Shown: one piece after another, positions 9,902 through 19,365 of the stretch
How the letters are laid out: each line of letters begins with the position of its first letter
How positions within the stretch are numbered: the first letter of the stretch is position 1
NCBI RefSeq assembly: GCF_013307205.1
Contig: NZ_CP028940.1
Coordinates: 913,702 to 977,701, forward strand
Direction: 5' to 3'
Origin: Polynucleobacter arcticus
GTDB taxonomy: Bacteria; Pseudomonadota; Gammaproteobacteria; Burkholderiales; Burkholderiaceae
DNA length: 64,000 nucleotides
Translations under genes and position numbers: made by a program
The notes under the pieces: model-generated
What the model was told of the DNA's origin: nothing
What the model saw: only the letters and a program-made list of their open reading frames with translations
The model's database searches: none

Positions 9902-11968
9902 ATGAATGCCCATCACCAAAAACTGTATGAGCAGATGTTGCAAGCATTTCAGGGGCAAAATTTAGAGACAGCTGAAAGGCTGGCAAAAATGCTACTGAAG
10001 GTTAACTCAACTAATCTAGTGGCACTTCAGGTTTATGGACTTTCTCTTGCAATGCAGGGGAGATCTATTGAATCTGTAGTTCCGCTTTATAAGGCATCTC
10101 AACAGGATCAAAAAAATTCTGAACTGTTAATGAATCTTGCGAAAGCTCAGCACGATGCTTGCATGCATACTGAAGCTATCGCAACCTATAAAAAATTAGA
10201 TCGATTAATTCCAGGTAATAAACAAATTTTGACCGATTTGGGGACTGCGTTTGCCAAAGTAAAGAATTTCCAGGATGCGCAGTTTTGTTTTGAAAAAGCG
10301 ATGCAAGTTGACCCTAACTATTTTCTAACATGGTCCAATCGTGGAAATCTCTTGGCTGAGACTGGATCTACAGCAGAAGCAATAGTTTCTTATGAAAAAG
10401 CGCTAGAGCTAAATCCGAACTATGCTGAGTCATGGACTAATTATGGTAATGCATTATTTGACCTCAGTCGTTACCAGGAGGCGAGATTAGCTCATGAGCG
10501 GGCGCTTGAGCTGAATCCGAACTATGCTGAGGCATGGTCGAATTACGGCAATACCTTATTAGAACTAAAGGATTCTGGTGATTATGAAGCGTATCAAAAA
10601 GCATACTCATTAAAGCCTGATCACCCATTTCTGATTGGGCAATTATTCAGCGCAGCCACCAGTCGATGCGATTGGAATATTTCTCAAGCTTTAGCATCAA
10701 AAATAACCTCAGATGCTGAGCTTGGTAAAAAAGTTGCACACCCCTTTATTCTTCTTCAAACAGATGCCTCGTTAGAGCTTCAAAAATTAGCCGCAGAAAT
10801 ATTTATTAATGATCGAGTGTCATTTTTAAATACGGACCCTCCTGTGGCGCCTATGCGTGATGATAGGAATAAAATTCGAATAGGATACTTCTCATCAGAC
10901 TTTAAGGCTCACCCTGTCGGAATATTGATGGAGAATTTACTCAAATATCATAATCGAGAGCAATTTGAGCTCTACGGATTTTTTTTAAACGTTACGACTG
11001 GAGATGTCACTGAAGGTCGGTTAGTTAATGCATTTGACAAAACCTTTTATCTTCATGGTGTGAGTGATTCTGAAGCTTCGAATTTAGCCATTGGGTGTGC
11101 ACTAGATATAGCAATTGATCTGAATGGACATACGAGCGGAGCAAGAACTTCATTGTTTGGTAGAAAACTTGCACCTATTCAGATTAATTATTTGGGCTAT
11201 GCAGGTACATCTGGGGCTAACTTTTATGATGTCTTAATTGCGGATGAGATTGCAGTTCCACCTGAGCACCAAATTCATTTCTCTGAACAGATCCTTTATT
11301 TACCTAATTCATTTTTCCCGGTGGATACGAGTATTCCAGTCGAGGATTTTGGTGACCTTCCTTCAAGGCTCAGCCAGGGGTTACCTGAGACTGGTTTTGT
11401 ATTTGCTTGCTTCAATAACTCGTACAAGATTACGCCACCTATTTTTGATCTCTGGATGAGGCTTCTTCAGGATGTTCCTGGAAGTGTTCTATGGCTCTCA
11501 AAGCCAGCTCCTGAGGCTCTTGAAAATCTTAAACAAGAGGCGGAAAGCAGGGGGATTGACTCGAGCAGATTAATTTTTGCAAGTCGAATGCCGGAGCGAT
11601 CAGAACACCTTGGCAGGTTGCGGTTAGCGGATTTATTTCTAGATACGCCCAATTACAATGCGCATGCGACTGCTGCTGATGCCTTGTGGGCCGGGTTGCC
11701 AGTACTGACGCTGATTGGCAGTACTTTTGCTGGAAGGGTTGCCGCAAGTCAGATTAACGCATTAGGTTTGAATGAGCTAATTGCCCATTCAGAGGCTGAG
11801 TATGTTGCTAAGGCGCTAGAATTTTCAACCCACCCAGGTGCTCTAAAGTCGATACGTCAACAGTTAGAAGCAAATCGAGATGAATCACCCCTATTTAATA
11901 CAAGACAATATGTGCAGGATCTAGAGTCTCTGTATATTGGTTTGGTGAGTAAAACGAAATCACATTAA
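9902..11968 (+). CDS. TPR protein with O-GlcNAc-transferase (SPINDLY-like, GT41) domain
   Basis: A 688-residue protein. About residues 1-240 are tetratricopeptide repeats (several copies of the ALELNPNYAE type); residues 310-670 match the C-terminal catalytic region of O-linked GlcNAc/fucose transferases, with IRIGYFSSDFKAHPVG, DLNGHTSGARTSLFGRKLAP, INYLGYAGTSGANFYD and DTPNYNAHATAADALWAGLPVLT. Such enzymes transfer a sugar from a nucleotide donor to Ser/Thr of proteins; bacterial targets are mostly unknown. The gene looks more AT-rich than its neighbours, and two adjacent TPR units are near-identical at DNA level. It overlaps the 3' end of the convergent dnaQ by four bases. There is no signal peptide. 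Confidence 0.87.
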   Translation: MNAHHQKLYEQMLQAFQGQNLETAERLAKMLLKVNSTNLVALQVYGLSLAMQGRSIESVVPLYKASQQDQKNSELLMNLAKAQHDACMHTEAIATYKKLDRLIPGNKQILTDLGTAFAKVKNFQDAQFCFEKAMQVDPNYFLTWSNRGNLLAETGSTAEAIVSYEKALELNPNYAESWTNYGNALFDLSRYQEARLAHERALELNPNYAEAWSNYGNTLLELKDSGDYEAYQKAYSLKPDHPFLIGQLFSAATSRCDWNISQALASKITSDAELGKKVAHPFILLQTDASLELQKLAAEIFINDRVSFLNTDPPVAPMRDDRNKIRIGYFSSDFKAHPVGILMENLLKYHNREQFELYGFFLNVTTGDVTEGRLVNAFDKTFYLHGVSDSEASNLAIGCALDIAIDLNGHTSGARTSLFGRKLAPIQINYLGYAGTSGANFYDVLIADEIAVPPEHQIHFSEQILYLPNSFFPVDTSIPVEDFGDLPSRLSQGLPETGFVFACFNNSYKITPPIFDLWMRLLQDVPGSVLWLSKPAPEALENLKQEAESRGIDSSRLIFASRMPERSEHLGRLRLADLFLDTPNYNAHATAADALWAGLPVLTLIGSTFAGRVAASQINALGLNELIAHSEAEYVAKALEFSTHPGALKSIRQQLEANRDESPLFNTRQYVQDLESLYIGLVSKTKSH
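10400..10552 (+). repeat. Near-identical tandem TPR units in the coding sequence
   Basis: Bases 10400-10450 recur at 10502-10552 with period 102 (34 codons, exactly one TPR). By eye about 44 of 51 bases agree, including an uninterrupted AATCCGAACTATGCTGAG. This points to recent duplication of a TPR unit. Confidence 0.75.
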
Positions 11969-12669
11969 ATCTCAGCCGTGCTCCAAACAGAATTTCTTTT
12001 ACTTGCTTTTGCAATCTCGTCCAATATCTTTTCATGTAACTGGCAATCTTCTTGACTGGCTATCACTAGCTTGAGATTGTTTGGTAGAGCTTTCATTTGC
12101 CCAGAAGCATCAGTACCTACCGTGTAATCAACCAGATCAATAGAGAGATCCTCTTGACCCCGTGTCATTGCCACATAGACCTCGGCTAATAGCTGGGCAT
12201 CCAATAGAGCGCCGTGCAAGGTTCGATGTTGATTGCTAATTGAAAATCGCTCACAGAGTGCATCCAGTGAGTTGCGCTTGCCTGGGAACATTTGACGGGC
12301 ATCTAAGAGCGTGTCGGTAATTTTTGAAGCAAGACCTCTAAAAGTAGGGCGCTTGAGTAAAGTAAATTCATTATCCAAAAAGCCCAAGTCAAATGCGGCG
12401 TTATGAATTACCACTTCGGCGCCATCAACAAATTCAATCAGTTCTTCAACGATATTGGCAAAGACCGGCTTATCTGACAGGAATTCACGTGAAAGCCCGT
12501 GAACGGCAAATGCGCCAGGATCAATATCACGTTCAGGATTAATGTAGTAATGGAAAGTACGATCGGTTAATCGACGCCCTACCATTTCAACGCAACCGAT
12601 TTCAATAATACGGTCGCCTGTAGCGGGGTTGAGTCCAGTGGTTTCAGTATCGAGAATAACTTGACGCAT
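11965..12669 (-). CDS. dnaQ: DNA polymerase III subunit epsilon (3'-5' exonuclease)
   Basis: A 234-residue DEDDh exonuclease that proofreads during replication as part of the Pol III core. The catalytic residues are visible: D7 and E9 (LDTETTG), D94 (HNAAFDLGFLD), H152 and D157 (RTLHGALLDAQLLAEVY). Length is normal for DnaQ. The start codon overlaps the stop of the upstream RND permease gene (TAATG at 12667-12671), so its translation may be coupled to the efflux pump. In E. coli dnaQ sits next to rnhA; here the efflux genes lie between them. The 3' end overlaps that of the convergent TPR gene. Confidence 0.95.
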   Translation of the reverse strand: MRQVILDTETTGLNPATGDRIIEIGCVEMVGRRLTDRTFHYYINPERDIDPGAFAVHGLSREFLSDKPVFANIVEELIEFVDGAEVVIHNAAFDLGFLDNEFTLLKRPTFRGLASKITDTLLDARQMFPGKRNSLDALCERFSISNQHRTLHGALLDAQLLAEVYVAMTRGQEDLSIDLVDYTVGTDASGQMKALPNNLKLVIASQEDCQLHEKILDEIAKASKRNSVWSTAEI

Positions 12670-15600
12670 TAGGTGCCTTCCAACACGGATTGAGGGATTT
12701 CCATAGGACCCTTACCGGCATATTTATCTAAATATAGATAGATCACGGGGGTAATGATGAGGGTGACGAACTGCGAGAAGATTAATCCACCCGCTACGCT
12801 AATGCCTAAAGGTTGACGCAACTCTGCTCCAGCACCTAAGCCTAATGCAATCGGCAGTGCGCCCATGAGCGCAGCAATCGTTGTCATCATGATTGGCCTA
12901 AAACGCAAGATACAGGCTTCACGAATAGCCATTTCCGGAGTCATTCCTCGATTACGTTGGGCATCGAGGGCAAAGTCAATCATCAAGATTGCATTCTTTT
13001 TGACAATACCAATTAGCAATAAGATGCCAATCGAGGCGATGATGGTGAGCTCAAAGCCAAAAATACGCAGAGCTAGAATCGCGCCAATCGCCGCTGATGG
13101 GAGGCCGGCCAGAATGGTGAGGGGATGAATGTAGCTCTCATAGAGAACGCCCAACAAAATATAGATAACACCAAGGGCTGCCAAAATCAAAATCACTTGA
13201 CCGGTTTGATTGTCTTTAAATACTGCAGCATCACCACCATAGCTCGTAATGATGGAAGGGGGAAGCCCTATCTCTTTTTCATACCCATCAATAGCCTTGG
13301 TTGCATCACCCAAGAAAACGTCTGGTGCAAGGTTAAATGAAATCGTTACCGCTGGAATTTGGCCTTGATGGTTTACGGCCGTGGGTCCGACGGTACGAAC
13401 AAAACTAGCCAGGCTAGATAGAGGAATAAGCTTATCCGTTGCGCGACCCCTGACGTAGACCTTATTTAAATCCGTTTCAAACTGTCGATCATTTTCTGCA
13501 GTTTCCAGAATGACATAATACGTATTGACTGGGGTATAGATGGTGGATACCTGGCGCTCTCCAAACGAGTTGTACAGTGCGCTACGAATGTCAGCAATAG
13601 TCACACCAGCAATAGCAGCTTGTTCGCGATTGATCTCAATTTTGACATTAAGACCTTTCATTTTGGAATCGCTTGTCACATCTCTAAAGATAGGATTAGC
13701 GCGTATCTTATCCATCATCTTGTCAGCCCACTCATTGACGCCTTCAAAGCCTACGCTTTGCAGTGTAAATTGATAGCGACTCTTACTGCTTCTACCGCCT
13801 AGTTGTAAGTTTTGAACCGGGCGCATGTATACCTGTAGGCCTGGAATATCTTTGAACTTATTTCTTAGACCTTCAATGACCTTACTCATTTTTTCTCGAT
13901 CACCCTTGGGTTTCAGAATGATGAAGAAGCGCCCTGTGTTGCGGCCAGAACTTTGGCCACCACCTAGAATAGAAATCGAGTTGGCTACGTTGGGATCGTT
14001 ATTCACAATCTCAGCAGCGCGATCTTGAAGCGCCAGCATCGTTTTAAAGGATGTATCTTCAGCAGCCTCTGTAGTAGCTGTAATTTGCCCGAGGTCTTCT
14101 TCTGGAAAGAACCCTTTAGGACTATTTGAAAACAAGTAAATAGTGATGAAAAGGCTAGCTACCGCCCCCCACAATACTTTTTTTCGATTGTCTAAGGCTA
14201 GATCTAGGTAGTGAATATAGGTCTTGAGGGACCAGTCAAACAGTCGATCAAATTTTTTCGTGATGGCATATTCTTTTGGATGGTCACCAGGCTTGGGTAG
14301 GAAGCGGCTACAGAGCATTGGCACGATAGTCAGTGAGACCAAGGCTGAGACCAGAATGGACAGGGAGACTACTACCGCGAATTCTCTAAAGAGAAGTCCA
14401 ATTGGACCCGCCATAAAAAATAGCGGTATGAATACTGCAACCAAAGAGATAGAAATCGAGATGATGGTGAAGCCGACCTCTTTACTGCCTTTCAAGGAGG
14501 CCTTCAGTGGATCCATACCTTGCTCTATGTAGCGCATGATATTTTCTAGCACCACAATTGCATCGTCTACAACCAAGCCAACTGCAAGAGTGATACCCAG
14601 TAACGAGATGTTATCTAGGCTGTATCCCATGATGTAGAGCAGAAAAAATGCGCCGATGAGCGAGATGGGCAAGCTAATAGAGGGTATTAAAGTCGCTGAG
14701 ATCCGCTTGAGAAATAAGAAGATCACTAAAACTACCAACAGGATAGTAAATACCAATGTAATGTTGACATCATGAATCGCTTCAATAATGGAGAGCGAGC
14801 GATCGTTAATTAACGTTAAATTAATTGAGGCGGGCATTTGCTCTTTAAATGTAGGCAGTAGTTTTTTAACAGCTGCAACTACGTCCACTGTATTCGCATT
14901 GGGTTGGCGCAGGATGGCAACGGCAATAGAGCGTTCGCCGCCAGAAGTAGCAAAGGTTCTCACATCCTCAAAGCTTTCCTGCACATCTGCAACATCACGT
15001 AAATAGACTGGTAGACCATTGCGTTGTGCAATGACGAGGCCGGCAAATTCTTCCGCTTTGACAAGTTGGGGATTGGCATAAATCGTAATTAGTTGGCGTG
15101 GGCCATCCAAGGTACCTACTGGACTATTAGTATTGGCCTTATTGATTGCGGTAGCCAACTCTTCCATGGTGATATTGCGATTACCCAATGCATCTGGACG
15201 CACGCTGACCCGCACCGCATAGCGTTTTGCGCCATAAACGACTACCTGAGATACGCCGCTAATAGTGGCGATATTCGGAGCCAATAGATTTTCTGCGTAA
15301 TCATTGATCTCTGACAGGCTCATTGACGGTGAGCTCATCCGAACGACAAGTACTGCTGTATCCGCAGGATTGATTTTGCGATATGACGGAGGAACCGTCA
15401 TTTCAATTGGGAGTCTGCGCTGCGCTCGGAGCAAGGCTGCCTGAACATCTACTGCAGCTTTATCAATATCTCGTTCATTCGTAAACTCTAAGGTGATGCT
15501 AGTAGAGCCGAGCGTATTTGTTGAACTAATGACTTTGATGCCATCAATAGTGGCGAATTCTTTTTCAAGCGGTAGTGCCACTGAAGACGCCATATTTTCT

Positions 15601-15767
15601 GGTGCTGCGCCGGGAAGACTCGCGCTAACCGAAATAATGGGCGTATTGAAGCTTGGAAGGGCTGCAACAGGAATGTTGAAATAGGCGACGGTACCTGCAA
15701 TCACTGTTGAGATAGACAGCAGCACCGTCATCACGGGGCGTCTAATACATAATTCAGAGAGCGTCAT
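12669..15767 (-). CDS. RND multidrug efflux permease (HAE1/MdtB-AcrB type)
   Basis: A 1032-residue inner-membrane proton-driven efflux transporter. It shows the RND architecture: N-terminal TM1 after IRRPVMTVLL, a porter domain, a second TM block with the proton-relay pair in GLVVDDAIVVLENI (near residue 400), a second periplasmic domain, and C-terminal helices with GIVKKNAILMIDFA. It overlaps the upstream adaptor gene by four bases (ATGA) and the downstream dnaQ by one (TAATG). No outer-membrane TolC-like gene is adjacent, so the pump must borrow one encoded elsewhere. The substrate is unknown. Confidence 0.93.
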   Translation of the reverse strand: MTLSELCIRRPVMTVLLSISTVIAGTVAYFNIPVAALPSFNTPIISVSASLPGAAPENMASSVALPLEKEFATIDGIKVISSTNTLGSTSITLEFTNERDIDKAAVDVQAALLRAQRRLPIEMTVPPSYRKINPADTAVLVVRMSSPSMSLSEINDYAENLLAPNIATISGVSQVVVYGAKRYAVRVSVRPDALGNRNITMEELATAINKANTNSPVGTLDGPRQLITIYANPQLVKAEEFAGLVIAQRNGLPVYLRDVADVQESFEDVRTFATSGGERSIAVAILRQPNANTVDVVAAVKKLLPTFKEQMPASINLTLINDRSLSIIEAIHDVNITLVFTILLVVLVIFLFLKRISATLIPSISLPISLIGAFFLLYIMGYSLDNISLLGITLAVGLVVDDAIVVLENIMRYIEQGMDPLKASLKGSKEVGFTIISISISLVAVFIPLFFMAGPIGLLFREFAVVVSLSILVSALVSLTIVPMLCSRFLPKPGDHPKEYAITKKFDRLFDWSLKTYIHYLDLALDNRKKVLWGAVASLFITIYLFSNSPKGFFPEEDLGQITATTEAAEDTSFKTMLALQDRAAEIVNNDPNVANSISILGGGQSSGRNTGRFFIILKPKGDREKMSKVIEGLRNKFKDIPGLQVYMRPVQNLQLGGRSSKSRYQFTLQSVGFEGVNEWADKMMDKIRANPIFRDVTSDSKMKGLNVKIEINREQAAIAGVTIADIRSALYNSFGERQVSTIYTPVNTYYVILETAENDRQFETDLNKVYVRGRATDKLIPLSSLASFVRTVGPTAVNHQGQIPAVTISFNLAPDVFLGDATKAIDGYEKEIGLPPSIITSYGGDAAVFKDNQTGQVILILAALGVIYILLGVLYESYIHPLTILAGLPSAAIGAILALRIFGFELTIIASIGILLLIGIVKKNAILMIDFALDAQRNRGMTPEMAIREACILRFRPIMMTTIAALMGALPIALGLGAGAELRQPLGISVAGGLIFSQFVTLIITPVIYLYLDKYAGKGPMEIPQSVLEGT

Positions 15768-17158
15768 TTTTTCTCAGTAGAAGAGGGGCTGGCAACAGTT
15801 GGAGCAGCCGGAGCAACCGGAGCACCCGGACTAGCAGGAGTGGCTGGGGTGGCAGCAGCAGCAGGAGTTTCGGTTGGTTTGGAGCCTGGCTTAGCAGCAA
15901 CTTTTTTGGCCTCACGAACCTTGCCGCCAGGACGCAGATTTTGCTTGCCCTCAATCACAACGCTATCGCCTGCCTGAATACCGGAGATGACTGAACTGCC
16001 TTGGTATTCATAAACAACCTTAATGGGTTTGGCTACCACCTTGTCGTCTTTATCCACCAGATAAACAACTCTACCTTTAGGGCTGATCACGATCGCCTCA
16101 GTAGGAACTGCAATTGCATCTTTTAGGGTATTGGCATTGAGCTGAACTCGCGCAAATTGTCCGGGCAATAGAGACATCTTGTCATTGGGGATTTGAGCGC
16201 GAACACGCACGGCTGCGATGCTCGGATCAACCTGGTTATCAATGACCAGCACTTCACCCTCATAAACAGATTTTGAATCATTGCCAACGCTGACTTTGAC
16301 CTTAAGTGGCGCATCGGATTGTTTACCATCCATTAGCAATGGAATATCTTTTTCGGGCACTACAAACTGAACATTAATGGGGTTCAATTTGGTAATGGTC
16401 ACCATAGATCCAACGCTAGAGGTTGCTGTTGAGCTGGTCGCTGTTGTGACGATGTTGCTAGCTTGCACCAGTGATCCTGGAAATACATTCACAATGCCTG
16501 CGCGCCCAGCGATTGGTGAGCGAATAGATCCATAAGAGAGTTGGACTTCAGCTGATCGGGCAGCGGCTTGGGCAGATTTTGCATTCGCAAGGGAGGTCTC
16601 TAAACCTGCTTTGGAGATGAAATTTTTAGTAACTAATTCCTTGGCACGCAGATACTGCTGCTGCGCATCGTCAGCTAGTGCTTTTAATCTTTCATAGTTG
16701 GCTCTATCGTTCCGATCATCCAAGGTAAACAGGAGCTCACCTTCTTTCACCTCTTGCCCATCCTTCACGTGAATGGTCTTCACCATGCTGGTAATCATTG
16801 GACGAATATCCACAATACTGCTAGAAATGATTGTTCCCGTGGCTTCGATGATGAGGGGAATATCCTTTTTTTCTACTATGACACTGGTAATGGTTTGCGC
16901 GCCACCAGCCGGTTTGCCGCTGGCTGGAAAAAAGTAGTCGTAGGCTTTCAATCCAGCATACAAAATGATCAACACCAACAGAATGCGCCATTTGTATTTA
17001 AGGGTAAATGCTTTGACCGTGGAGTAGTCTAATTTTTTGAGCTGAGCAAATATCGGGGAGGCTTTTTTCCAGAGAGCGCATAGGTGACCCATGACCCAGT
17101 TTTTCAGCATTGGGAGCTTGGCGATTGCCTTATCGAGTGCAGATTCAATTGTTGACAC
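15764..17158 (-). CDS. RND efflux periplasmic adaptor (membrane fusion protein)
   Basis: A 464-residue HlyD/AcrA-family adaptor that links the inner-membrane RND pump to an outer-membrane channel. Residues 57-72 form a single membrane helix, followed by beta-barrel and lipoyl segments (TIHVKDGQEVKEGELLFTLDD), a coiled-coil hairpin and GQFARVQL. Two oddities: about 55 basic/amphipathic residues precede the helix, longer than usual, and the C-terminus is a Pro/Ala/Thr-rich tail of about 35 residues. The start is a GTG without a good ribosome-binding site; an internal ATG at 17110 is an alternative. The permease gene overlaps its stop codon. Confidence 0.9.
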   Translation of the reverse strand: MSTIESALDKAIAKLPMLKNWVMGHLCALWKKASPIFAQLKKLDYSTVKAFTLKYKWRILLVLIILYAGLKAYDYFFPASGKPAGGAQTITSVIVEKKDIPLIIEATGTIISSSIVDIRPMITSMVKTIHVKDGQEVKEGELLFTLDDRNDRANYERLKALADDAQQQYLRAKELVTKNFISKAGLETSLANAKSAQAAARSAEVQLSYGSIRSPIAGRAGIVNVFPGSLVQASNIVTTATSSTATSSVGSMVTITKLNPINVQFVVPEKDIPLLMDGKQSDAPLKVKVSVGNDSKSVYEGEVLVIDNQVDPSIAAVRVRAQIPNDKMSLLPGQFARVQLNANTLKDAIAVPTEAIVISPKGRVVYLVDKDDKVVAKPIKVVYEYQGSSVISGIQAGDSVVIEGKQNLRPGGKVREAKKVAAKPGSKPTETPAAAATPATPASPGAPVAPAAPTVASPSSTEKK

Positions 17159-17237
17159 GGTTTCGGCGTTTTTCTTGGTTTTATAGGGTTTTAGCGGTGA
17201 ATTTTCCTCCGCTCAGAATATTTTCATTCTCTCATAA

Positions 17238-17254
17238 GCCCGTTACGAACGGGC
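17238..17254. other. Short perfect hairpin between rnhA and the efflux operon
   Basis: GCCCGTT (17238-17244) and AACGGGC (17248-17254) are perfect inverted repeats with a 3-base loop. Neither side has a T tract, so this is not a canonical terminator; it may be a weak terminator, mRNA-stability element or operator. Confidence 0.4.
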
Positions 17255-17273
17255 GGCAGTACTTTGACCTGCC

Positions 17274-17729
17274 TTACGGCAGAAATTCCTCTACGCCTTT
17301 GTTTGCCAGCAGATCAGCAAGCTCATTTCCGGGGTGACCGTTGTGTCCCCGGACCCAGTGCCAAGAAATCTGGTGGTCAGGGATTAAGGCATCTAATTCT
17401 TGCCATAAATCGGCATTTTTGACGGGATCCTTGCTCGCGGTCTTCCAACCCCTTTTTTTCCACCCCTCAAGCCACTCAGTAACCCCTTTTTGGACATATT
17501 GCGAGTCAGTCCAAAGCTCTACTGAGCTAGTCTGCTTGAGGGCTCTTAGGGCATGAATGACGGCACTAATTTCCATGCGGTTATTGGTGGTGTGTTCGGC
17601 ACCTCCGTGAAGATGCTTTTCATGGTCGCCGGAGCGAAGAACGGCTCCCCAGCCACCAGGGCCTGGATTGCCTTTGCAGGCACCATCGGTGTAAATAATG
17701 ATGTGAGGGCGTGTTTTGGTGTCTGACAT
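17274..17729 (-). CDS. rnhA: Ribonuclease HI
   Basis: A 151-residue enzyme that cleaves RNA in RNA-DNA hybrids, removing primers and R-loops. All four acidic catalytic residues are visible: D15 ([17 protein letters not shown]), E53 (NNRMEISAV), D75 (ELWTDSQYV) and D139 ([11 protein letters not shown]), with the conserved His loop WVRGHNGH. It is four bases downstream of the methyltransferase gene and clearly co-transcribed with it. Gene order mltD-gloB-methyltransferase-rnhA matches E. coli, where dnaQ would be next. Confidence 0.96.
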   Translation of the reverse strand: MSDTKTRPHIIIYTDGACKGNPGPGGWGAVLRSGDHEKHLHGGAEHTTNNRMEISAVIHALRALKQTSSVELWTDSQYVQKGVTEWLEGWKKRGWKTASKDPVKNADLWQELDALIPDHQISWHWVRGHNGHPGNELADLLANKGVEEFLP

Positions 17730-17733
17730 AGCG

Positions 17734-18549
17734 TTAATTTACTGGGTCTTGGCTATTGACCGCATTCTGACGGCTTTCAGTGGCTGGACTCAGCTGCGTC
17801 ATAGCTGGGATGCGTAAGCCTTGAACTTGGCCAATCAAGCGAATGCCTTGTTGGCGTTTGATGGCGGAAACGACGAAAACAGCTCCAAAAATAGGCCACC
17901 AGCGGTTGCCTGCTGGTTCTAGGAAATCCATTCTGGCCATACCCGATTCCCCATTGAGCGGGAGTTTATAGCAGCCAAAGTGCCCACGATCCAGAGAAAA
18001 GTTTAGAAGTTGGAGCCAGTCTTTGATTCGTAAAAGCCCAATAAATTGACCATCCCTTGGCAAATAAGGGCTACCAATCAACCTACTGAGATATTGGCGC
18101 ATACCCCAAAGACTAGCCGGATTAAATCCCGAAATGATTAAGCGACCTTCGGGGCGAAGCACACGCTCTGCCTCGCGCAGAACTTGATGGGGATCGGCGG
18201 CAAATTCCAAGACGTGTGGCAATACCAATAAATCAATGGTTTCGGAGGCAAAGGGCAGTTCATTGGCATTCCCTTCAATCTGATGCCAGTGAAAGCCCTT
18301 TACTTCCTTTTGACGATCATTGGCATCCACCAGTAGAGCTTGCAGTGGCATGCGGTTTTCTGTGAGGGTATTCATTTGTGGCAAGCCAACTTGGACGGCA
18401 TAAAAACCAAAGACATCAGCCACAATTTGATTGAAGCATTTTTGCTCCCAGGCAAGAACATATTGACCAGGAGGGGACTGGAGCCACTTTTCCCAAGAAC
18501 TCCAGGGTGGGGCAGGCATCTGAGATGGGGAGGGGATGGTTGGTATCAT
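17734..18549 (-). CDS. SAM-dependent methyltransferase, YafS-like
   Basis: A 271-residue class I methyltransferase (Methyltransf_11 type). The motif regions include [23 protein letters not shown], a post-motif segment with [20 protein letters not shown], and [12 protein letters not shown]. The SGFNP and LLNF pattern and the position between gloB and rnhA match E. coli YafS, whose substrate is unknown. The classical glycine-rich motif I is degenerate here ([11 protein letters not shown]), which deserves care before assuming activity. The proposed ATG is only six bases from the divergent gloB start; an internal ATG at 18519 would leave more room for a promoter. Confidence 0.85.
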   Translation of the reverse strand: MIPTIPSPSQMPAPPWSSWEKWLQSPPGQYVLAWEQKCFNQIVADVFGFYAVQVGLPQMNTLTENRMPLQALLVDANDRQKEVKGFHWHQIEGNANELPFASETIDLLVLPHVLEFAADPHQVLREAERVLRPEGRLIISGFNPASLWGMRQYLSRLIGSPYLPRDGQFIGLLRIKDWLQLLNFSLDRGHFGCYKLPLNGESGMARMDFLEPAGNRWWPIFGAVFVVSAIKRQQGIRLIGQVQGLRIPAMTQLSPATESRQNAVNSQDPVN

Positions 18550-18555
18550 GAGTCT

Positions 18556-19365
18556 ATGGTGAAGAATACTTTATTGCAGGTTTGGCCGATACCGGCTTTT
18601 GACGACAATTACATCTGGTGCATTCACGATGGTCAATCGGCGTTGATTGTGGATCCAGGTGATGCCACGCCCGTAATCAGATATCTTGAGCAAAACAAAC
18701 TCACTCTGACGGGTATTTTAATTACCCATCACCACGCCGACCATACTGGCGGCATCCTATCCTTAATGCAGGCTGCAGGGTCCCATGTGCCGGTGTATGG
18801 TCCAGCCACGATCGATATTCCGGGTCGTACTCATGCTCTGCTCGAGGGGGATAAGATTGGCCTAGTCGCGCCACGCATCAGCTTTGAGGTCTACGAGGTA
18901 CCAGGACACACCTTAAGTCATATTGCTTACTTCGCGAATATGCAGGCCAATGTAGTTGAGCCAATGCTGTTTTGTGGTGACACCTTATTTGCCTCTGGAT
19001 GTGGTCGTTTATTCGAAGGCACCCCAACGCAGATGACTCAGTCTCTAGCGAAGTTCATTGCCTTGCCAAAAAATACTCTGGTGTATTGCACTCATGAGTA
19101 CACCTTATCTAACATTCGTTTTGCTCTTGCAGTGGAGCCCAATAATGCGAACCTGATAACTTGGGCACAAACTGCTCAAGCATTACGTGAACAAAATTTA
19201 CCTACCTTACCCACAACGATTGGACAAGAGTTGCAAGTTAACCCCTTTATGCGCTGTGATCAAAAAGAGGTGATTGACGCAGCATTACAAGTTTCTGGCG
19301 AGCAATTGCTTCCAACAAGTGCACATGTCTTAGCAGTCATTCGAGCTTGGAAAGACCGCTTCTGA
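18556..19365 (+). CDS. gloB: Hydroxyacylglutathione hydrolase (glyoxalase II)
   Basis: A 269-residue metallo-beta-lactamase-fold hydrolase that converts S-lactoylglutathione to D-lactate and glutathione, the second step of methylglyoxal detoxification. The metal-binding motif is H58-x-H60-x-D62-H63 in ITHHHADHTGG, with later ligands in PGHTLSHIAY, FCGDTLFASGCGRLFEGT and YCTHEYT. The frame opens far upstream, but MVKNTLLQVWPIPAFDDNYIW at 18556 is the family N-terminus. Its stop overlaps the mltD start (TGATG). The glutathione reductase gene at 60.9 kb would supply the same thiol pool. Confidence 0.95.
   Translation: MVKNTLLQVWPIPAFDDNYIWCIHDGQSALIVDPGDATPVIRYLEQNKLTLTGILITHHHADHTGGILSLMQAAGSHVPVYGPATIDIPGRTHALLEGDKIGLVAPRISFEVYEVPGHTLSHIAYFANMQANVVEPMLFCGDTLFASGCGRLFEGTPTQMTQSLAKFIALPKNTLVYCTHEYTLSNIRFALAVEPNNANLITWAQTAQALREQNLPTLPTTIGQELQVNPFMRCDQKEVIDAALQVSGEQLLPTSAHVLAVIRAWKDRF

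Noticed and set aside
15754..15954. Leu/Pro-rich minus-strand frame within the adaptor gene
   Set aside because: It is a frame shadow of the Pro/Ala-rich C-terminal coding repeat and has no independent support.
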